DNA from: Microstegium vimineum
Lineage: Eukaryota > Streptophyta > Magnoliopsida > Poales > Poaceae
Length of the DNA stretch: 64,000 nt
NCBI GenBank assembly: GCA_022036555.1
Contig: CM039129.1
Coordinates: forward strand, 33,696,051 to 33,760,050
Direction of reading: 5' to 3'
Made by a program: the position numbers and the translations under genes. The notes beneath the pieces were generated by a model that was given only the letters and a program-made list of their open reading frames with translations, searched no databases and had not been told where the DNA came from. Shown in pieces: positions 20,900-33,681 of this stretch; within the stretch, counting starts at the first letter, position 1, and the number at the start of each line of letters is the position of its first letter.

Positions 20900-23800
20900 A
20901 TGGCGAGGACTCGCGGCGGAGGGAAGCGCCGGGCGCCACCATCGCCCACCCTGCTGGCCTCGCCGACCAAGCGCGGGCGCGGCAAGGTGAAGTCGAGCTC
21001 CTCCTCCTCCTCGGAGTTGAAGGGGGATCCGCTACCGTGGGCGAAGATGCTTTCGCAGTGCTCGGAGGTGCGTGCGTACGTGCGTGGGTGGGTGGGGTTT
21101 CTCTCTGCTTCTGCGGCGCCAGCAAACAATCTGTATTCTTGATGGTTCTTCCTGTTCCTGGTGGTTCTTCCCTGGATTATTCATCCGTGCGGTTTCTTGG
21201 CGGTTCTTGCATGCATTCTGTGCATCGGTTGATTCGCGAACCTGTACGGCATTTGCGCAATTTGTTCGTCGTCTGCCTGGGCTTCTAGCTTTTAGCGCCT
21301 TGCATCAAGTCCACGCGCGTGTTCTGGACTTCTGGTTGCTGGCGCAGAACATTGTCCACATTCCGTACAGTTACATTTCTTGAATGTTCTTAGCATCAGT
21401 GACTCTTGCCCGGAGGAATTCCTTGATTGGAGTATTAGGATTCCAAAAGCTGTACTGTTGTTGTTTCTCTTTTGTAGGGATCTTACTAATTCTTAGGGCA
21501 AGTACATGGTGTAATGGAATTATTAAACCACCATTTCTAATTTTATTGTTATTATAACACACTCGTAGATGGTCAAATGTAGGTGGACTTCTGAAATATT
21601 CTTCTCGGTGTGGTCAGTGGTGACTGCAATATAATCTCTATTTAATTAGGGCGATAAATGGAGACAGTATGTTCATGGGATATTTCTGCATCTCGAATGT
21701 GTAATGACCTGTAAGTTTGTCATCATGGTTCATAAATCTTGAGTTACCTCTTTTTTTTGTGATCAATCAGCTGAAAACATTCCTCACTCTATTTCTAACT
21801 TGTGCATTTTTTTTGTTTTTTACCTTAATCATGCCATATTGCTCATTTGATATTAACTGATGTTGGATATCAACCAACTTTGATTGCAGAACCCCCATGT
21901 TCCTATCTTTGGCAACCAGATTTCTGTTGGTAGCGATGATAACAGTGACATATGGTTGGGTGACGAAACTGTTAGTCAAGAACTATGCGTATTGCGGCAT
22001 CTTGAGGTCCTTTATGCTTCTCCTTTGCTAGAATGCTGTTTGTCATGTTTGTTGACTTCTTTGCATAAACTTGGCCTTTTTTTTTGTTTTACAGGTAGGA
22101 GGTCCATGTGAGTTACAGGTCACAGGAAAATATGGTAAGGTTGCAGTAAATAAAAGAAAATACAGAAGAGGCTCCAAAGTTCCCCTCAAAGGAGGGGATG
22201 AAGTTGTTTTCGATCAATGTGGCAAGCATGCCTATGTATCCCATACATTAGCAAATTTTGTACATACACCATACATGTCCATTTCATTCTTCTTTCCATT
22301 CTCTATTGATTTGGACGCTGATAGGTACTTCATCAATGATACAATGAGTCAGATTTGTTAGTTTGACTTCCTATCTTGAGTGATCCATAACATGCTGGCA
22401 GATTTTTCAGCATCCTCTAAGGGGTAATGAAGTTACTGCTGCATCGGCTGGAGAGAATAACCAGAGGGTAGTCGGATCTGGTAAGTTTACAATTAATAAC
22501 GTAGGATCAATTTGGATATTGTAGGACCAACTTTAACTGAGGTTGACTTGACTGGGTCAATTTTGAATGGCAAGCCTTTAAGGATGAACTGAAACACGAG
22601 ATTCTGAGCACAAAGGATATTCAAGTGACCTTTGATAACTTCCCATATTATCTCAGGTAATATGCTAGTTCTAGATTATGCAGTCATGTGTATTTTTAAT
22701 TAAGAGCTCTGTTGTCTTCCACAACTTTTTCTTTTTCTGTTTGTTGATCAGATTTCAGTATTTTGCCAAAATAATTGCGCCAAAGCAATCTATACTTTGC
22801 TATAGTTTTGGTGGCTTGGTCCTAAATAGTTCAGCCTGTGTCTTTCTTTTTCTTATATACCACCTTTCTTATTAATTTTTGCTCATTTCGTGCAGTGAGA
22901 GCACGAAGGAGCTACTCTTGTCATCTGCACTACACATGGAAAAGAAGTCTAGGAAATTCTTACCAAAACTATCACCTTTAGACCAGCGAATTCTGCTATC
23001 AGGCCCACCTGGTAATTTTTATGAACTTCTTATTTTATTGTGACAAAATAATGTCAAGGAGCTGTGTTTACACACTAACACTGTTATGACTAGCTGACAA
23101 TTTCTTGGTTTTTGTGTTTCTGTATGTCCCTAACTATTTGGCAAAAACTTGCTTCTAGGGTCCGAAATTTACCAGGAAACATTGATAAAGGCACTTTCAA
23201 AGCATTTTGATGCTAGTCTTCTGATACTTGATTCTTTTATGCTGTGTGGTGTAAGTTCTACATGAGTTCCCTTTACTGATATACACAGTTCAAATTTTAC
23301 CAAACTTTTCAAGTTCTTAACTTCTCAATATGTCAGAAGAAACATACAGATTATTGATTAAGAGATAATATTCTAGCAGACGTCTTCTAACTTTCGAGAG
23401 TCCATACAGGCTGTCAGGAGGGAGGTTCCACCTTCTAATTCTGGAGATGATACTGCAGTGGGGACATCCAACGGGCACACTTTCAAAGAAGGTTTTTGTT
23501 GCCCGTTTCTTTTATTCTATATTAACGTTTAACTCTTTTTTATTTGAACCTTACATCTTTTTCCTTATGCAGATGATTGGGTAGAGTATACTGGTACTAG
23601 TTCATTAAATATGGCACCAAGGTATTTTTGTTGAGAGCTATGCTTTCGTGTCTTACTTTAACTTAGCAATCGTGTGTCTCAGATCTCTATGGATTCTTTG
23701 TGATTGCATTTTGCCAGATGTGTTCTGAAGTGGAGTTAATTTGTATGACCCAGACAGTAAATGTTGGAACCCCTATGTGCTTGAGCTTAGACAGACTTGA

Positions 23801-25460
23801 AATGAGGATATCTTTCAACCTTATTCTAGTATCAGTGCAAGGAATGTATCTATGCAGCAATAGCATTTGACAGACTCAAAATGGTGTTTCTTCAAAATTT
23901 ATATCTTTTTGAGTGTATGATTTCTGAATTTGAGTTACATGAACTTGAATTGAAATCGGAGAGGGCTTGATATAGTTAGACATTGATTAATCTTTTTTGT
24001 TGACATTGATTAATCTTTTTGTTGTGGTGGTCATGTCTCATGTGCTTATTTTGTTGCTGAGATACATTTCTTTCACATTCTGATAAGTCGTTTGTTTGAT
24101 TCACAGGGGACCTTCTCGTGGTTCTCAAGGCAAAGTGGTGCTTGCTTTTGGAAAAAATCGGTCCTCCAAAATTGGAGTGAGATTTAACAATCCTGTAACT
24201 GATGGTAATGATCTTGGAGGTTTATGTGAGGAAAATCATGGATTCTTTTGTCATGGTTAGTCTGAACTCTGAATTTTCTTAAGCAATGTATATTCTGGTA
24301 ATGTCATGTGAGATAATTTTTCAAAATTTCTTCAGCTTTAGAACTTCGGCCAGACTCTTCTGGTGGTGCAGTTGATAGCATTGCTTTAGGAAAGTTAATT
24401 GAGGTAATTGCTGTTTTAGGCGATCAGCCTCACTACACTTGTTTCTCCCTTATTTACTGCCTTATCAATATGGTTTTGGTTTTCAATGCATTTTAGGTCA
24501 TTACAGAAGAAAGCGAAAGCTGTAATTTGATTGTGTTTCTCAAGGATGTAGAGAAATCATTCACTGAATGTAGATAATCTCATGCATCATTGAGAAGTGA
24601 ACTTCCTGCTGGTGTCCTGATAATTGGGTCTCAGATTCATGCTGAGAACCGCAAGGATCAGGTATACTTGTACTCCTATTAGGGAACAAAATGAAATTTG
24701 GATTACAATTTGTCAAGACATAAAGGATGAAGCATGTTTGGTTAGAGTTGGACAAAATACTTAGATAGGATGTACCCTGAAAGGTTATTTGTCCTTGAAT
24801 ATCATTGATTTAACAAGTCGGTGTGAAGTTATATTCCCGTGCCTTCCCTCTTTCTGCGAAAAATGTTAACATTAAGTGCTCTGGACTGTTTTCTAGTCTC
24901 ATCCTGGAGTTCCGGAGCTTTCTAAAGAGATCCAGGAACTACGTAAAATTGTTGAGGTAACATTTTCATCCGTTTGCATTATGTTTCTGTGGGTCTATAA
25001 AGTTACTTGACAAGCAATAGTTAAGATTTTTAAGCCTGCTATAGTTTTTTGCATTAGTGGTACAGTATCAATTTATGTTTAATCCATTTTTGAAAGTATG
25101 TTTAGGAAATGCAGAAAACCATGGAAGATATATTGCTTCCTACCAAGCCAATGGATTCCTTGAAAGACAGCAAAGGTCCTAACAAGTCAATGGAGCATTT
25201 GAATAATCTTTTCCCTAATAAAATTTGCATTGAACTTCCCCAGGTATTGTCATCCTTAGGCACTTATGTTACACATTGTGCATGTTGATGGTAATTTGTT
25301 TAACCTGGAGAATTTTATATACCTTTTTTGGGCAGAATGAAGCACAGCTATCTGATTTCAAGAAGCAACTAGATTGTGATACAGAAACCTTTAAAGCTAA
25401 AGCCAATATTCTTAATATTCGTAAGGTAAGCTGCAATTAAGGCATACACTTAAACATTTG

Positions 25461-28400
25461 TGTCACACCCGTTTTTAAGAACAAAAACAAGTGCATAAAA
25501 GGCTCATGTGCACCCCAGGAATAGTCGCACACACGAGTTGACAATTGATAAAAAGTACCATCACAGTGTTTATTACATAGCGAATAATTATCCATTACAT
25601 AAATTGAAACAAATAAAACTTTAACTAAACGAAGGTAACTGCGGAAGCTCCAAAGGGACTGGTTGACTCCAAGACTAGTACTCATTTCGGTAATCATCAA
25701 CCCAATCTTCATCTGTGTTGTTTGAATGCAAGGGTGAGCACATATGTACTCAACAAATATAACACGGGGTTTATGAAGCTCAAAAGGATATGCAGGGTTC
25801 ATAGCGGTGAGCGTTTTAATTAGATCAAATTCATATTATCATCAACAATTTCCAAGGTAATTGCATAAGCTCAAATATCCATGATCATAAAGTAAATGAC
25901 AATGACATACAATAAATAGATAATACTTGCATAAGCCACATAGAAGTAAGAACCCAATAATTCTGTGAGTTTTCCGAGCCGCTCGTGTCCGTGAGCACGG
26001 CTATCATGATAGTTTATTAACTCTGATCAGAGGTGTACACTTTACCCACGAGTCGTGATTGCCCAGATGCCCGGGTTAATTACTCCCAAAACACTCCCAA
26101 GGTGAGCGGGCAGAGTTCACTATGAAGCCTTTCAAGGGTTCGTCTAACAAGTTAGGGCCGCCAGGTTTCCATGGCAAGGAGATATAGAGTCAACCTGTCC
26201 ACGGTCACACTCCTTCGCGGCTGGCCCGAAGATTAGGAACCACACTATACCCGTCTCGGCACACCCCTTTCGCGCCATAAAGGTAACCACTGCACAAGCT
26301 AGAAAAGGTCCCCATACTGAGCTAAAGCCAGAGCCATATAGCCCTCGTGGTTGTACTGTATATCCCAGATTTTGCCGACAGATAAGCTCCCATAATCCAA
26401 TGTTGCTAAAAAGCAAGTTTAACCATTATTGCATATAGTCATTAACAATTAAGATCATGTACATCTGGTATGAGCACTAGCAATGCTAATCATATGTAGT
26501 GGATCAAAACATAGGTGTCAAGGTATTCAGGATAACAAACACTAGGATCAAACTAAGGTAAACAAGGAATTTCATGCATATGAGTTATATTAATGGTGAA
26601 TAGGATAACAAGGATAATCCCATGTTATACTTGCCTTCTTCGAAGAACTCTTGCTGGTCTTGCTGATCTTGATCAAGAAAGAACTCCGGCTCTTCAACGG
26701 GAAGCTCAACGTCTATACCGATCAACAAGCAACACCATTCAACCAACGGCAATCATACACGGAGCAAACAAAGCTATGGTTAGAACAGTACACCAACAGT
26801 AATAAAATAAGATGAAAAGTTTATAAAACTATTCTACGCATCGCTACGATCACATCGATGTTTTGTTCACGAAAAACGGAGCTAGAACGACGAAGATAGG
26901 AATTAAATAGGATTTTGAATAGAGCGAGATTAAAACATTACGGAAGTAATTTTCTTTGATTTTTAAAAGTGATTAACATAGATGAAAACTGTACTAATGG
27001 ATAGAGCAAGAAAATACGGATCTAACGCAACTTGAACGGAGCGATTTGGATTAAAAATGAGGGAGTTATAGGATTTTGAATTTGTGTGGCAAAACTGAAA
27101 TTAGGATTTTCATTTTTGAAACAAATCGAAAACTGCCCGAAGGGAAATACGTTTTCGGAAAAAGGAAAGCGTGTTCTGTGAATGCGCCAAAGGACGGCGG
27201 GTTGAGCCCTGAGATTTTCCAGGGGCTCTTTAGCAAGTTTCCCAGAGCGAAGGGGTATCGGGTTACCAGAGTCGTCCGATCGAGTTTCGACGGATGAGAT
27301 TAGAAGAGGGGAGGGAAGACAGGGGCTCGGCCGGCGTCAGAGAGGGACAGGGAGACGGCGCGGCTGTTCGCCATGAACCCCGGCGAGGAGGACGGCGGCA
27401 CAAGTGGTCCCGAGGCTACGGGCCACCAAACGGAGAACCGACGGTACCGGAAGAAAGAGGGAGGAAGGGCGAATTCACCTGGGTGTTTCGTGCTCGCCGG
27501 CGGGGAACAGGGGCGACTGGCGACGCGACGGAGCGGTTGCGAACTCCCTGCGAATGACGGTGAGCCAAGACGGACACGCAGAGGCAAAATTGAGGTGGGG
27601 TGGGGATCACGGAGTCCCAAACCTTGATTTGGAGGAAGAGGACGGCCTGCAGGGGCGATGGAGGGGTCCGGTGGCGCGTCGCGGCGGCTCCCGACCCACT
27701 GCGTATGACGGCAAGGTGCTGAGAGTCACGGCAAGTACAACGGAGTGGCGAGAAAGGTTCTAGGGGTCCTATACCTTGATTCGGAGAAAGCTGAGAGCTA
27801 GAGGTGGACGGGGAAACTCGGCAAGGTGGCAATGGCGGTGGCGGACGGAGCTTGGTTCGCGGCGGCGCTGCGGAGCTCTTCTGCGAGGCGGCTGCTGCTA
27901 TTAGATGGGAACCCGGGGTGCGGTAGGATAGGGAGATTCTATAGGGCGTAGCCCGTGCGGATTAGGAGGGGAAATCCCGTGAACTCGGGATTGGATTCGG
28001 TACCGGGAGTTCGGGTTCTGATCGAACTCGGCACGAACAGGGCGGTGGAGGTGATGACAAGTGGACCCGCGTGGTCGGTGACAGAGAAAGAGAAAGGAGA
28101 AAGGGGAAGTGCGGCTGACGGGCGGGCCCGGGTGGTCAGCCGTACAGAGAGAGGGGAGGGCGGTTTCCCCTTTGGGCCGTCGGCCGTCGGCCCACGGAAG
28201 AGTGAAGGAGGGGGCCTGTTCTGACTGGGCCTGGAGAAGGGAGAGTGGGCGCTGGGCCAAGCACAGAGAGAAAGGAAAGGGCCTGCGGCCAAGGAAGAAG
28301 TGGGCCAGATCAACAGAGAAAGGAAAAAAAAGAATAGAAGAGATTTTCCAATTTTCCAGAAATTGGATTTTGCAAATAAATTTCAAATGAAATTCGAAAA

Positions 28401-28596
28401 GCGGATTTGAAAACTTCTTCCAACCACACAACTCAAAAACATGAATGCGCCAGCATGAATTGCACCACATGTTTCTACATGAAAATTTTAATATACCGAA
28501 ACATTTATAGTTTAGTTAAATTGAATGCAAAAACAAAAGAAGCATAATTAAATCATTTTAATGCATTTCAAAAATATGCAAATTTTGGGTGTTACA
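25461..28596. mobile_element. Large solo LTR (3136 bp) in intron 15 of AAA copy 3
   Basis: Begins TGTCACACCC and ends GGGTGTTACA, with a perfect 5-bp duplication ATTTG (25456-25460 and 28597-28601). No retroelement proteins are found; open frames inside are GC-rich chance frames. Length and ends fit the long LTRs of Del/Tekay-type gypsy elements (inference). It enlarges the intron to about 3.5 kb without touching splice sites. Confidence 0.92.
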
Positions 28597-29887
28597 ATTT
28601 GGCTGGAACATTTTATTGGAAAATGTAAACTATGTGTACCATCACACTTAAGTGATTCTGAAATAGAATTTTATGATACATTGATACTTCATACCTTATT
28701 CTAGTTGTATATTCTTTTTTAATGTTATATGCACTTGAAATTTACTTCCTTATTAGCCCTCTTCTATAATATCATAATGTAAATGGCCTTGAAATTTGAA
28801 GCAACACTTGCTAGAATGCTACTAGTTCCTGATAGGCCAATACCTTTTATGGCCACATCTTCAGCTGTTCATTCCATCTGTGATCTGAAGTGTGAACCTC
28901 CTGAACAAATGTTATGACTCTTACAATGTTTTGTCATTGCAGTTTCTGATCAGCAAAGGAATTGAATGCAATGATCTTCAAGAATTACATATCAAAGATC
29001 AATTACTAACTAATAATGACAGTAAGGTGTTTCTACCTTTGTTGCTCATGGAGCAATTCTTTTATCCTTTTCGTTTCGATAATAACACTACTGTAAAAAT
29101 ATATACTGTTTTGATTTACTTCAGATTTGGAAAAGATTGTTGGATATGCTATTAGTTATCACCTTCGGCACAATGAACCCCAAACGATGCCAAATGGGTA
29201 CTTCCGATCGAAAGGTAAAAATGCGATGCTAATGTTGTATCAAACCTTGATATAAACATCAATCGATCCCTTCTGTGGAATGCTAAGTAGCATTGTGGAT
29301 ACAGGCTCAAGCATGGATTCAGTATGTTCCAGATTGCACACAGTGGAGCTAAGAGGTCAAAGAATGCACTAATGGTGACCCCTCCATCTCTATATGTATC
29401 TGGTTAAAAGTCCCTGATACTCAAATTCATGCAAGTCCATTTTTCAGGATGTGGTCACAGAGAATGAATTTGAGAAAACTCTTCTTTCAAATGTTATCTC
29501 ACCTAATGACACTGGAGTTACCTTTGAGGACATTGGAGCCCTGGACAATTTGAAAGATACACTGAGGGAATTGATAATGCTCCCTCTGCAAAGATCTGAA
29601 TTGTACACCAAAGGGCAGCTAACAAAGGTGCTCACCTAATTTTAAAAGAGCAAAGTGGACCCGACATATTTGCCTACTAACTATCAGGTACATTTGGATG
29701 TACTACTGATGCATTTCTTTCTGGCAGCCTGTGAAGGGAATACTGCTCTTTGGACCTCCTGGAACAGGAAAAACAATGCTTGCAAAAGCAGTAGCAACTG
29801 AGGCAGGTGCAAACTTTATCAATATATCAATGTCAACCATTACCTCAAAGGTACTGTACAACAGAAACAGTTGGTATTCTCATTGGA

Positions 29888-29911
29888 GGGGGGGGGGGGG
29901 GGGGGGGGGGG
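29888..29911 (+). repeat. Run of 24 G inside a 135-base AAA intron
   Basis: Intron 20 of copy 3 (29851-29985) contains 24 consecutive G on the sense strand. The same intron in copy 1 is 89 bases and has no such run. Confidence 0.95.
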
Positions 29912-31126
29912 CAGAAACTTGGTTCTGGGTGCTATTTTTTTTGTCAGATGTTCCGTTAAATCTGACAACAATTTTTTCTGTTCAGTGGCTTGGAGATGCA
30001 GAGAAATATGTCAGGGCCATTTTCTCTCTGGCTACTAAACTATCTCCTGCAGTAATATTTGTGGATGAGGTGTGCAAGTAAATGGGCCGTTCATGTTTTT
30101 ATTCTGTCTTGAGTTGTTTTTCACTCACACCTGTGACTTTTTCTTTAACAGGTTGACAGTTTGCTAGGAACGAGGGAAAGATCAACGGAGCATGAAGTAG
30201 CACGTAAGATGAAAAATGAATTTATGATACATTGGGATGGTTTGCGTACTAAAGAGAACGAACGTGTAATCGTTCTTGGAGCCACAAATAGGCCATTTGA
30301 CCTTGATGATGCTGTTATTCGAAGGTTTCCTCACAGGTAAGCTTCTTTGACCCCTGAACTAGACTGGTTTTGTGCCCAAATTCCTTAACTCTTTGCACCG
30401 AATCTTATTGGCAGATTAATGGTGAGCCTTCCCGACAAGTCAAATAGAGAAAAGATTTTGAAAGTAATACTATCCAAAGAAACATTAGAACCAGATGTGG
30501 ATCTTGAGTCAATTGCCAAAATGGCTGATGGATATTCAGGAAGTGACTTGAAGGTATGTTGCTGTGCCTTAAGACTCTTTAGCAATGAGAAGGGATTGCA
30601 AACTTATCATAGTGATCCCTTCCCTGAAGAATCTCTGTGTAACTGCAGCACATCGTCCCATTCATGAAATCTTTGAGAAGGAAAAGAAGGTGTGCGCAGA
30701 ACCTCCATCTATGGTTTAGCCGTTTTGATAGTCTCACACCATCCATTCCTCCTGGTAGCATTGAAGTATCATTTGTTTGATACAGGAGAGGAGTCTGGCA
30801 ATAGCTGAAGGTAGGCCTGAGCCTCCGTTGTATGGAAGGGAGGACATTCGCCCACTTGGAATGGATGACTTGAAATTTGCACTTGGACAGGTGAATGAAT
30901 TCCTACCCATTTCTGGCATGCTATGGGCACTTCTGTTACCTGTTAAGATTACCTTCTCCCTTAGCGCATGTTATAAGCACATGATAATCAGTTGAGCTTT
31001 TCACTGTAGGTGTGTCCTAGCTTTTCATCTGATTCAGTAACCATGGCCCGAATTTCTGAGTGGAATGACGAGTTTGGAGGAGGCTCCAGAAAGAAGAAGA
31101 CACTCCAACATACGTACTTCACGTAG

Positions 31127-31769
31127 TTGAACTTGAATATAGAGAAACAGCAGTATCTGTAGAGTTGCCCTATACTTGCCAAACAGGCATGTCCTCACAA
31201 GTAGCCATTCCTGATCCTGAATAGGTCAGGGTTTTTTCTCTGCTCCAACATACAGCTTGCACCGCCTCTGATGACACTCCACTGTAATTAGTTAGATTGC
31301 CTAATGAAGTACTCGTTTTTTGGAGTCAGAGAATGATTTTTTGCTCTTGTAACTGAGATCTGTAGTCGTTGCCCTATACCATCTTCTTACACCCTTTTAT
31401 TTGTTGGTGTGCCAATTTTTTTTTATGTATAAAACTATTCTGCAAATCGGGATAGGCCTTGTACATGTAAAGAACAGATAATATGAATTAGAGACTGCCG
31501 TGAATTGGTGTCGATTTGATTGATTGCTGCAGAGATAGCCTGGTTGTATATAATATATTTTGTTGACAACTCTGAGCAGCTTGCCTACCAAATTAGCTGT
31601 AGTTTCTGATATGACTAACCGTGGTAGGGATGCCAAAGTTGAGCTATGGATTTGGAAGTTGATATTGAAATGACGATAGTTAACACAGAGTTGGATGTAC
31701 GGTAGCGGGAGGCACCACATTCTTGGGTTTTATTTGCATAATCACAAAGTCTAGGCACCACAATTCTTG
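31127..31769. other. 3' UTR and flank of AAA copy 3
   Basis: Parts up to about 31330 match the 3' flanks of copies 1 and 2 (words such as TCTGCTCCAACAT and CAGTATCTGTAGAG). No other gene. Confidence 0.5.
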
Positions 31770-32660
31770 TGGCAAGATTGGGTGGATGATTCCAAACTTT
31801 AGACAGGTACGGAATTACCTTGTAACGAGCTTGACCGGTTACTCTTCAATACATCAACAAAGGTCACAGTTGGTGATGGCGAAAAGGCACGCTTCTCGCA
31901 CAACAATTGGCTCGATGGTGAGGCCCAAAGACAGCTAGCGCCCCACTTGCTAGCCAAAAGGAAAAACATATCGGTTAAGCTGGAACTTTGAAACAGATTC
32001 GATCGTTAAGTAATCGAATCACCACTGTTGTCCAAGTGGAGGAATTTGTATTTATGTGGATTAGAATCCAAAACATCCACCTCACATAGGGCGTATGAGA
32101 CTCCATTGTCTGGAGATGGACAACTGATGACACTTCACCAGATCAGCTTATAGGATCCAATTTAGCGGTTCCTATTGGGGCTTCCGAAACGACCTCATAT
32201 GTAAAGCTCATGTTGAGAACAAGTGCAAAGTGTTCGCACAGATTTTGGTGAGAGTAAAAATACTCACTGTGGATAACTTGCAGAAGAGAGGTTGACCCCA
32301 TCAAGACCATTGTGCTTTGTGCAACGGACCGCTTGAGACAGAGCTACACTTCTCACTACTTTGCCTATTCTCCAAGCAGTATGGAGTCTCATTCTATCCT
32401 AGGAGCACTTCGACACCCTATTGATCTTGCCATTTCTGGAACCAGCTCATTTAATCTCATGGTAGGAGAAGGACGAAATCAAGACATCCAAAGGAAAAGA
32501 AAACACTTCAATGAAATGGTGTTATACATATTATGGAACATTTAGAAGGAAATGAGTAGAAGAATTTTCAACAATGCTCATAAATCGGCAATGGAAGTGG
32601 CTTCAAGAGTTAAAAAGGATATTGAGCAAAGGAAGAGGGCATTAATTTGGAGAAGGTAAT
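31770..32660 (+). pseudogene. LINE remnant: reverse-transcriptase zinc-binding domain
   Basis: A broken + strand frame carries the zf-RVT domain found at the C-terminus of plant non-LTR reverse transcriptases: KCKVFAQILVRVKILTVDNL, then CALCNGPLETELHFSLLC, then a tail with KKRKHFNEMVLYI-like sequence in another frame. Cysteine and histidine spacing CxxC..HxxxxC is kept. Several stops and frame changes occur. The tail near 32765 (CTTAATTGAAAGGCAGAGC) resembles LINE 3' ends. Confidence 0.75.
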
Positions 32661-32699
32661 TAACTTAGAAATATGTAATATTTCACCTAGTGTTTTATC

Positions 32700-33314
32700 A
32701 ATTTATTCTCTGCGAGAGGAGAGTGCCCCTCTATCAATAAATATAACTTCTTTTTACTCTCTTAATTGAAAGGCAGAGCTTCTGCCATTGAATTCAACAA
32801 AAAGTCTAGTCAACCTCAAGTATTGTCTTATAATCCGTAATCACACCACCTTCTTACTACAGTTGGCTTCCGGGCCCTCCGACCAGTTGGCTAGCGAAGG
32901 GAGCCAATCTCGCGAGCAAGGACTACAGTTGGTCTAGATCTAGCGGCGAGCTCAGCCCGTGGGCCGTGAGCATATATGAATATCTAGGGGGGAGCATGGG
33001 AACGTTGGGAACGGAAACTTTGTGATTGTAATTTATTATTGAGATGCACTTGGGTGTAGTCGCAAAAAAAAAAAGAAGATGCACTTGGGTGTTCGATGTA
33101 CGCGAGCGAGCAGTGGATGCTACAGATATAGAACCGGCGATAATCCACAGTTCAATTCAATCAATAGAACTCTCAAACACAAACATAAAAGGTGTATACA
33201 TGCATCATGCAATGAATAAACCACAACCTCAAAAGAGGGAAATTTTTTTTTTTATTATCATTAGATGATGAACGCATGACCACACGCGCATTGGGAAGGA
33301 GTTATTTAACGCAC
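32700..33314. other. No gene recognised
   Basis: After the LINE tail the sequence is unremarkable. Short open frames have no recognisable content. Confidence 0.4.
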
Positions 33315-33512
33315 TCAAACATTCCTAGGATCGATGACGAAGGAGGTGTGATCTTCTCTTGGAGGGAGATGTCCCTTGAGTGGAGGGTAAATTCCCACGA
33401 GTTGTTGGGGGTTGTGGCTGAGGATCACGTAGATCTTCACGAACTGGGCGGACCGCCGCCGCAGCGGGGAGTGCAACGGCAGCAGCAGCAGAATAATGAG
33501 AAGGGGCGCCAT
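33315..33512 (-). CDS. Possible small secreted peptide (65 residues)
   Basis: On the - strand an ATG at 33512 starts MAPLLIILLLLPLHSPLRRR, a strong signal-peptide-like start: a short positive-free N-terminus, eight or more L/I, then HSP and a basic cluster. A mature part rich in P, H and K follows and ends DPRNV then TGA or similar at 33315. Two ATGs lie upstream in the same frame, the first at 33602. TATATA lies at about 33625-33632 on this strand, which would put a transcription start near the first ATG and favour an inner one. I cannot match it to a known peptide family. The opposite strand is also open, so the coding strand is not proven. Confidence 0.3.
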   Translation of the reverse strand: MAPLLIILLLLPLHSPLRRRSAQFVKIYVILSHNPQQLVGIYPPLKGHLPPREDHTSFVIDPRNV

Positions 33513-33681
33513 GGCAGAAGCACTCATCGAGTCATCGTGCTCTTTTGCTTGGCCATCATCATTATTGGCCTGGATGTCACTTTGTACGTGGCTGTGTGCC
33601 ATGAGGCTTTGTGGGCAGCGCTATATACGTGCTTGAAGGAGGTGGCAAAATTAATGAGATTCCCGAATGATTTTGTTTGAT

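Larger units (their letters stand above)
20900..31126 (+). pseudogene. FHA/AAA-type ATPase, copy 3, 26 exons, two breaks
   Basis: Exons: 20900-21067, 21890-22006, 22095-22235, 22402-22480, 22575-22656, 22896-23011, 23159-23250, 23380-23491, 23573-23621, 24107-24255, 24336-24403, 24497-24661, 24897-24956, 25106-25243, 25336-25425, 28943-29021, 29125-29214, 29305-29374, 29448-29627, 29728-29850, 29986-30069, 30152-30336, 30415-30553, 30630-30689, 30786-30890, 31010-31126. Order: basic N-terminus, FHA domain (exons 2-4), IGVRF and DGNDLGGLCEENHGFF segment (exon 10), middle P-loop-like region, AAA core with GPPGTGKT, AVIFVDE and GYSGSDLK, C-terminal KKKT tail. About 950 codons in all; Arabidopsis relatives run about 800-1250. 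Breaks: TAA at 24575-24577 in exon 12, and exon 18 one base short (70 instead of 71), which shifts the frame before AAA. As read, it would encode about 417 residues with FHA but no AAA core. Read-through or assembly error is possible. Confidence 0.85.

Noticed and set aside
24565..24600. A tiny intron that would remove the exon-12 stop
   Set aside because: The only GT..AG pair around the stop is about 25 bases apart, well below plant intron minimum.
27294..28390. Several overlapping frames within the large intron LTR
   Set aside because: GC-rich LTR sequence with no conserved domain on either strand.
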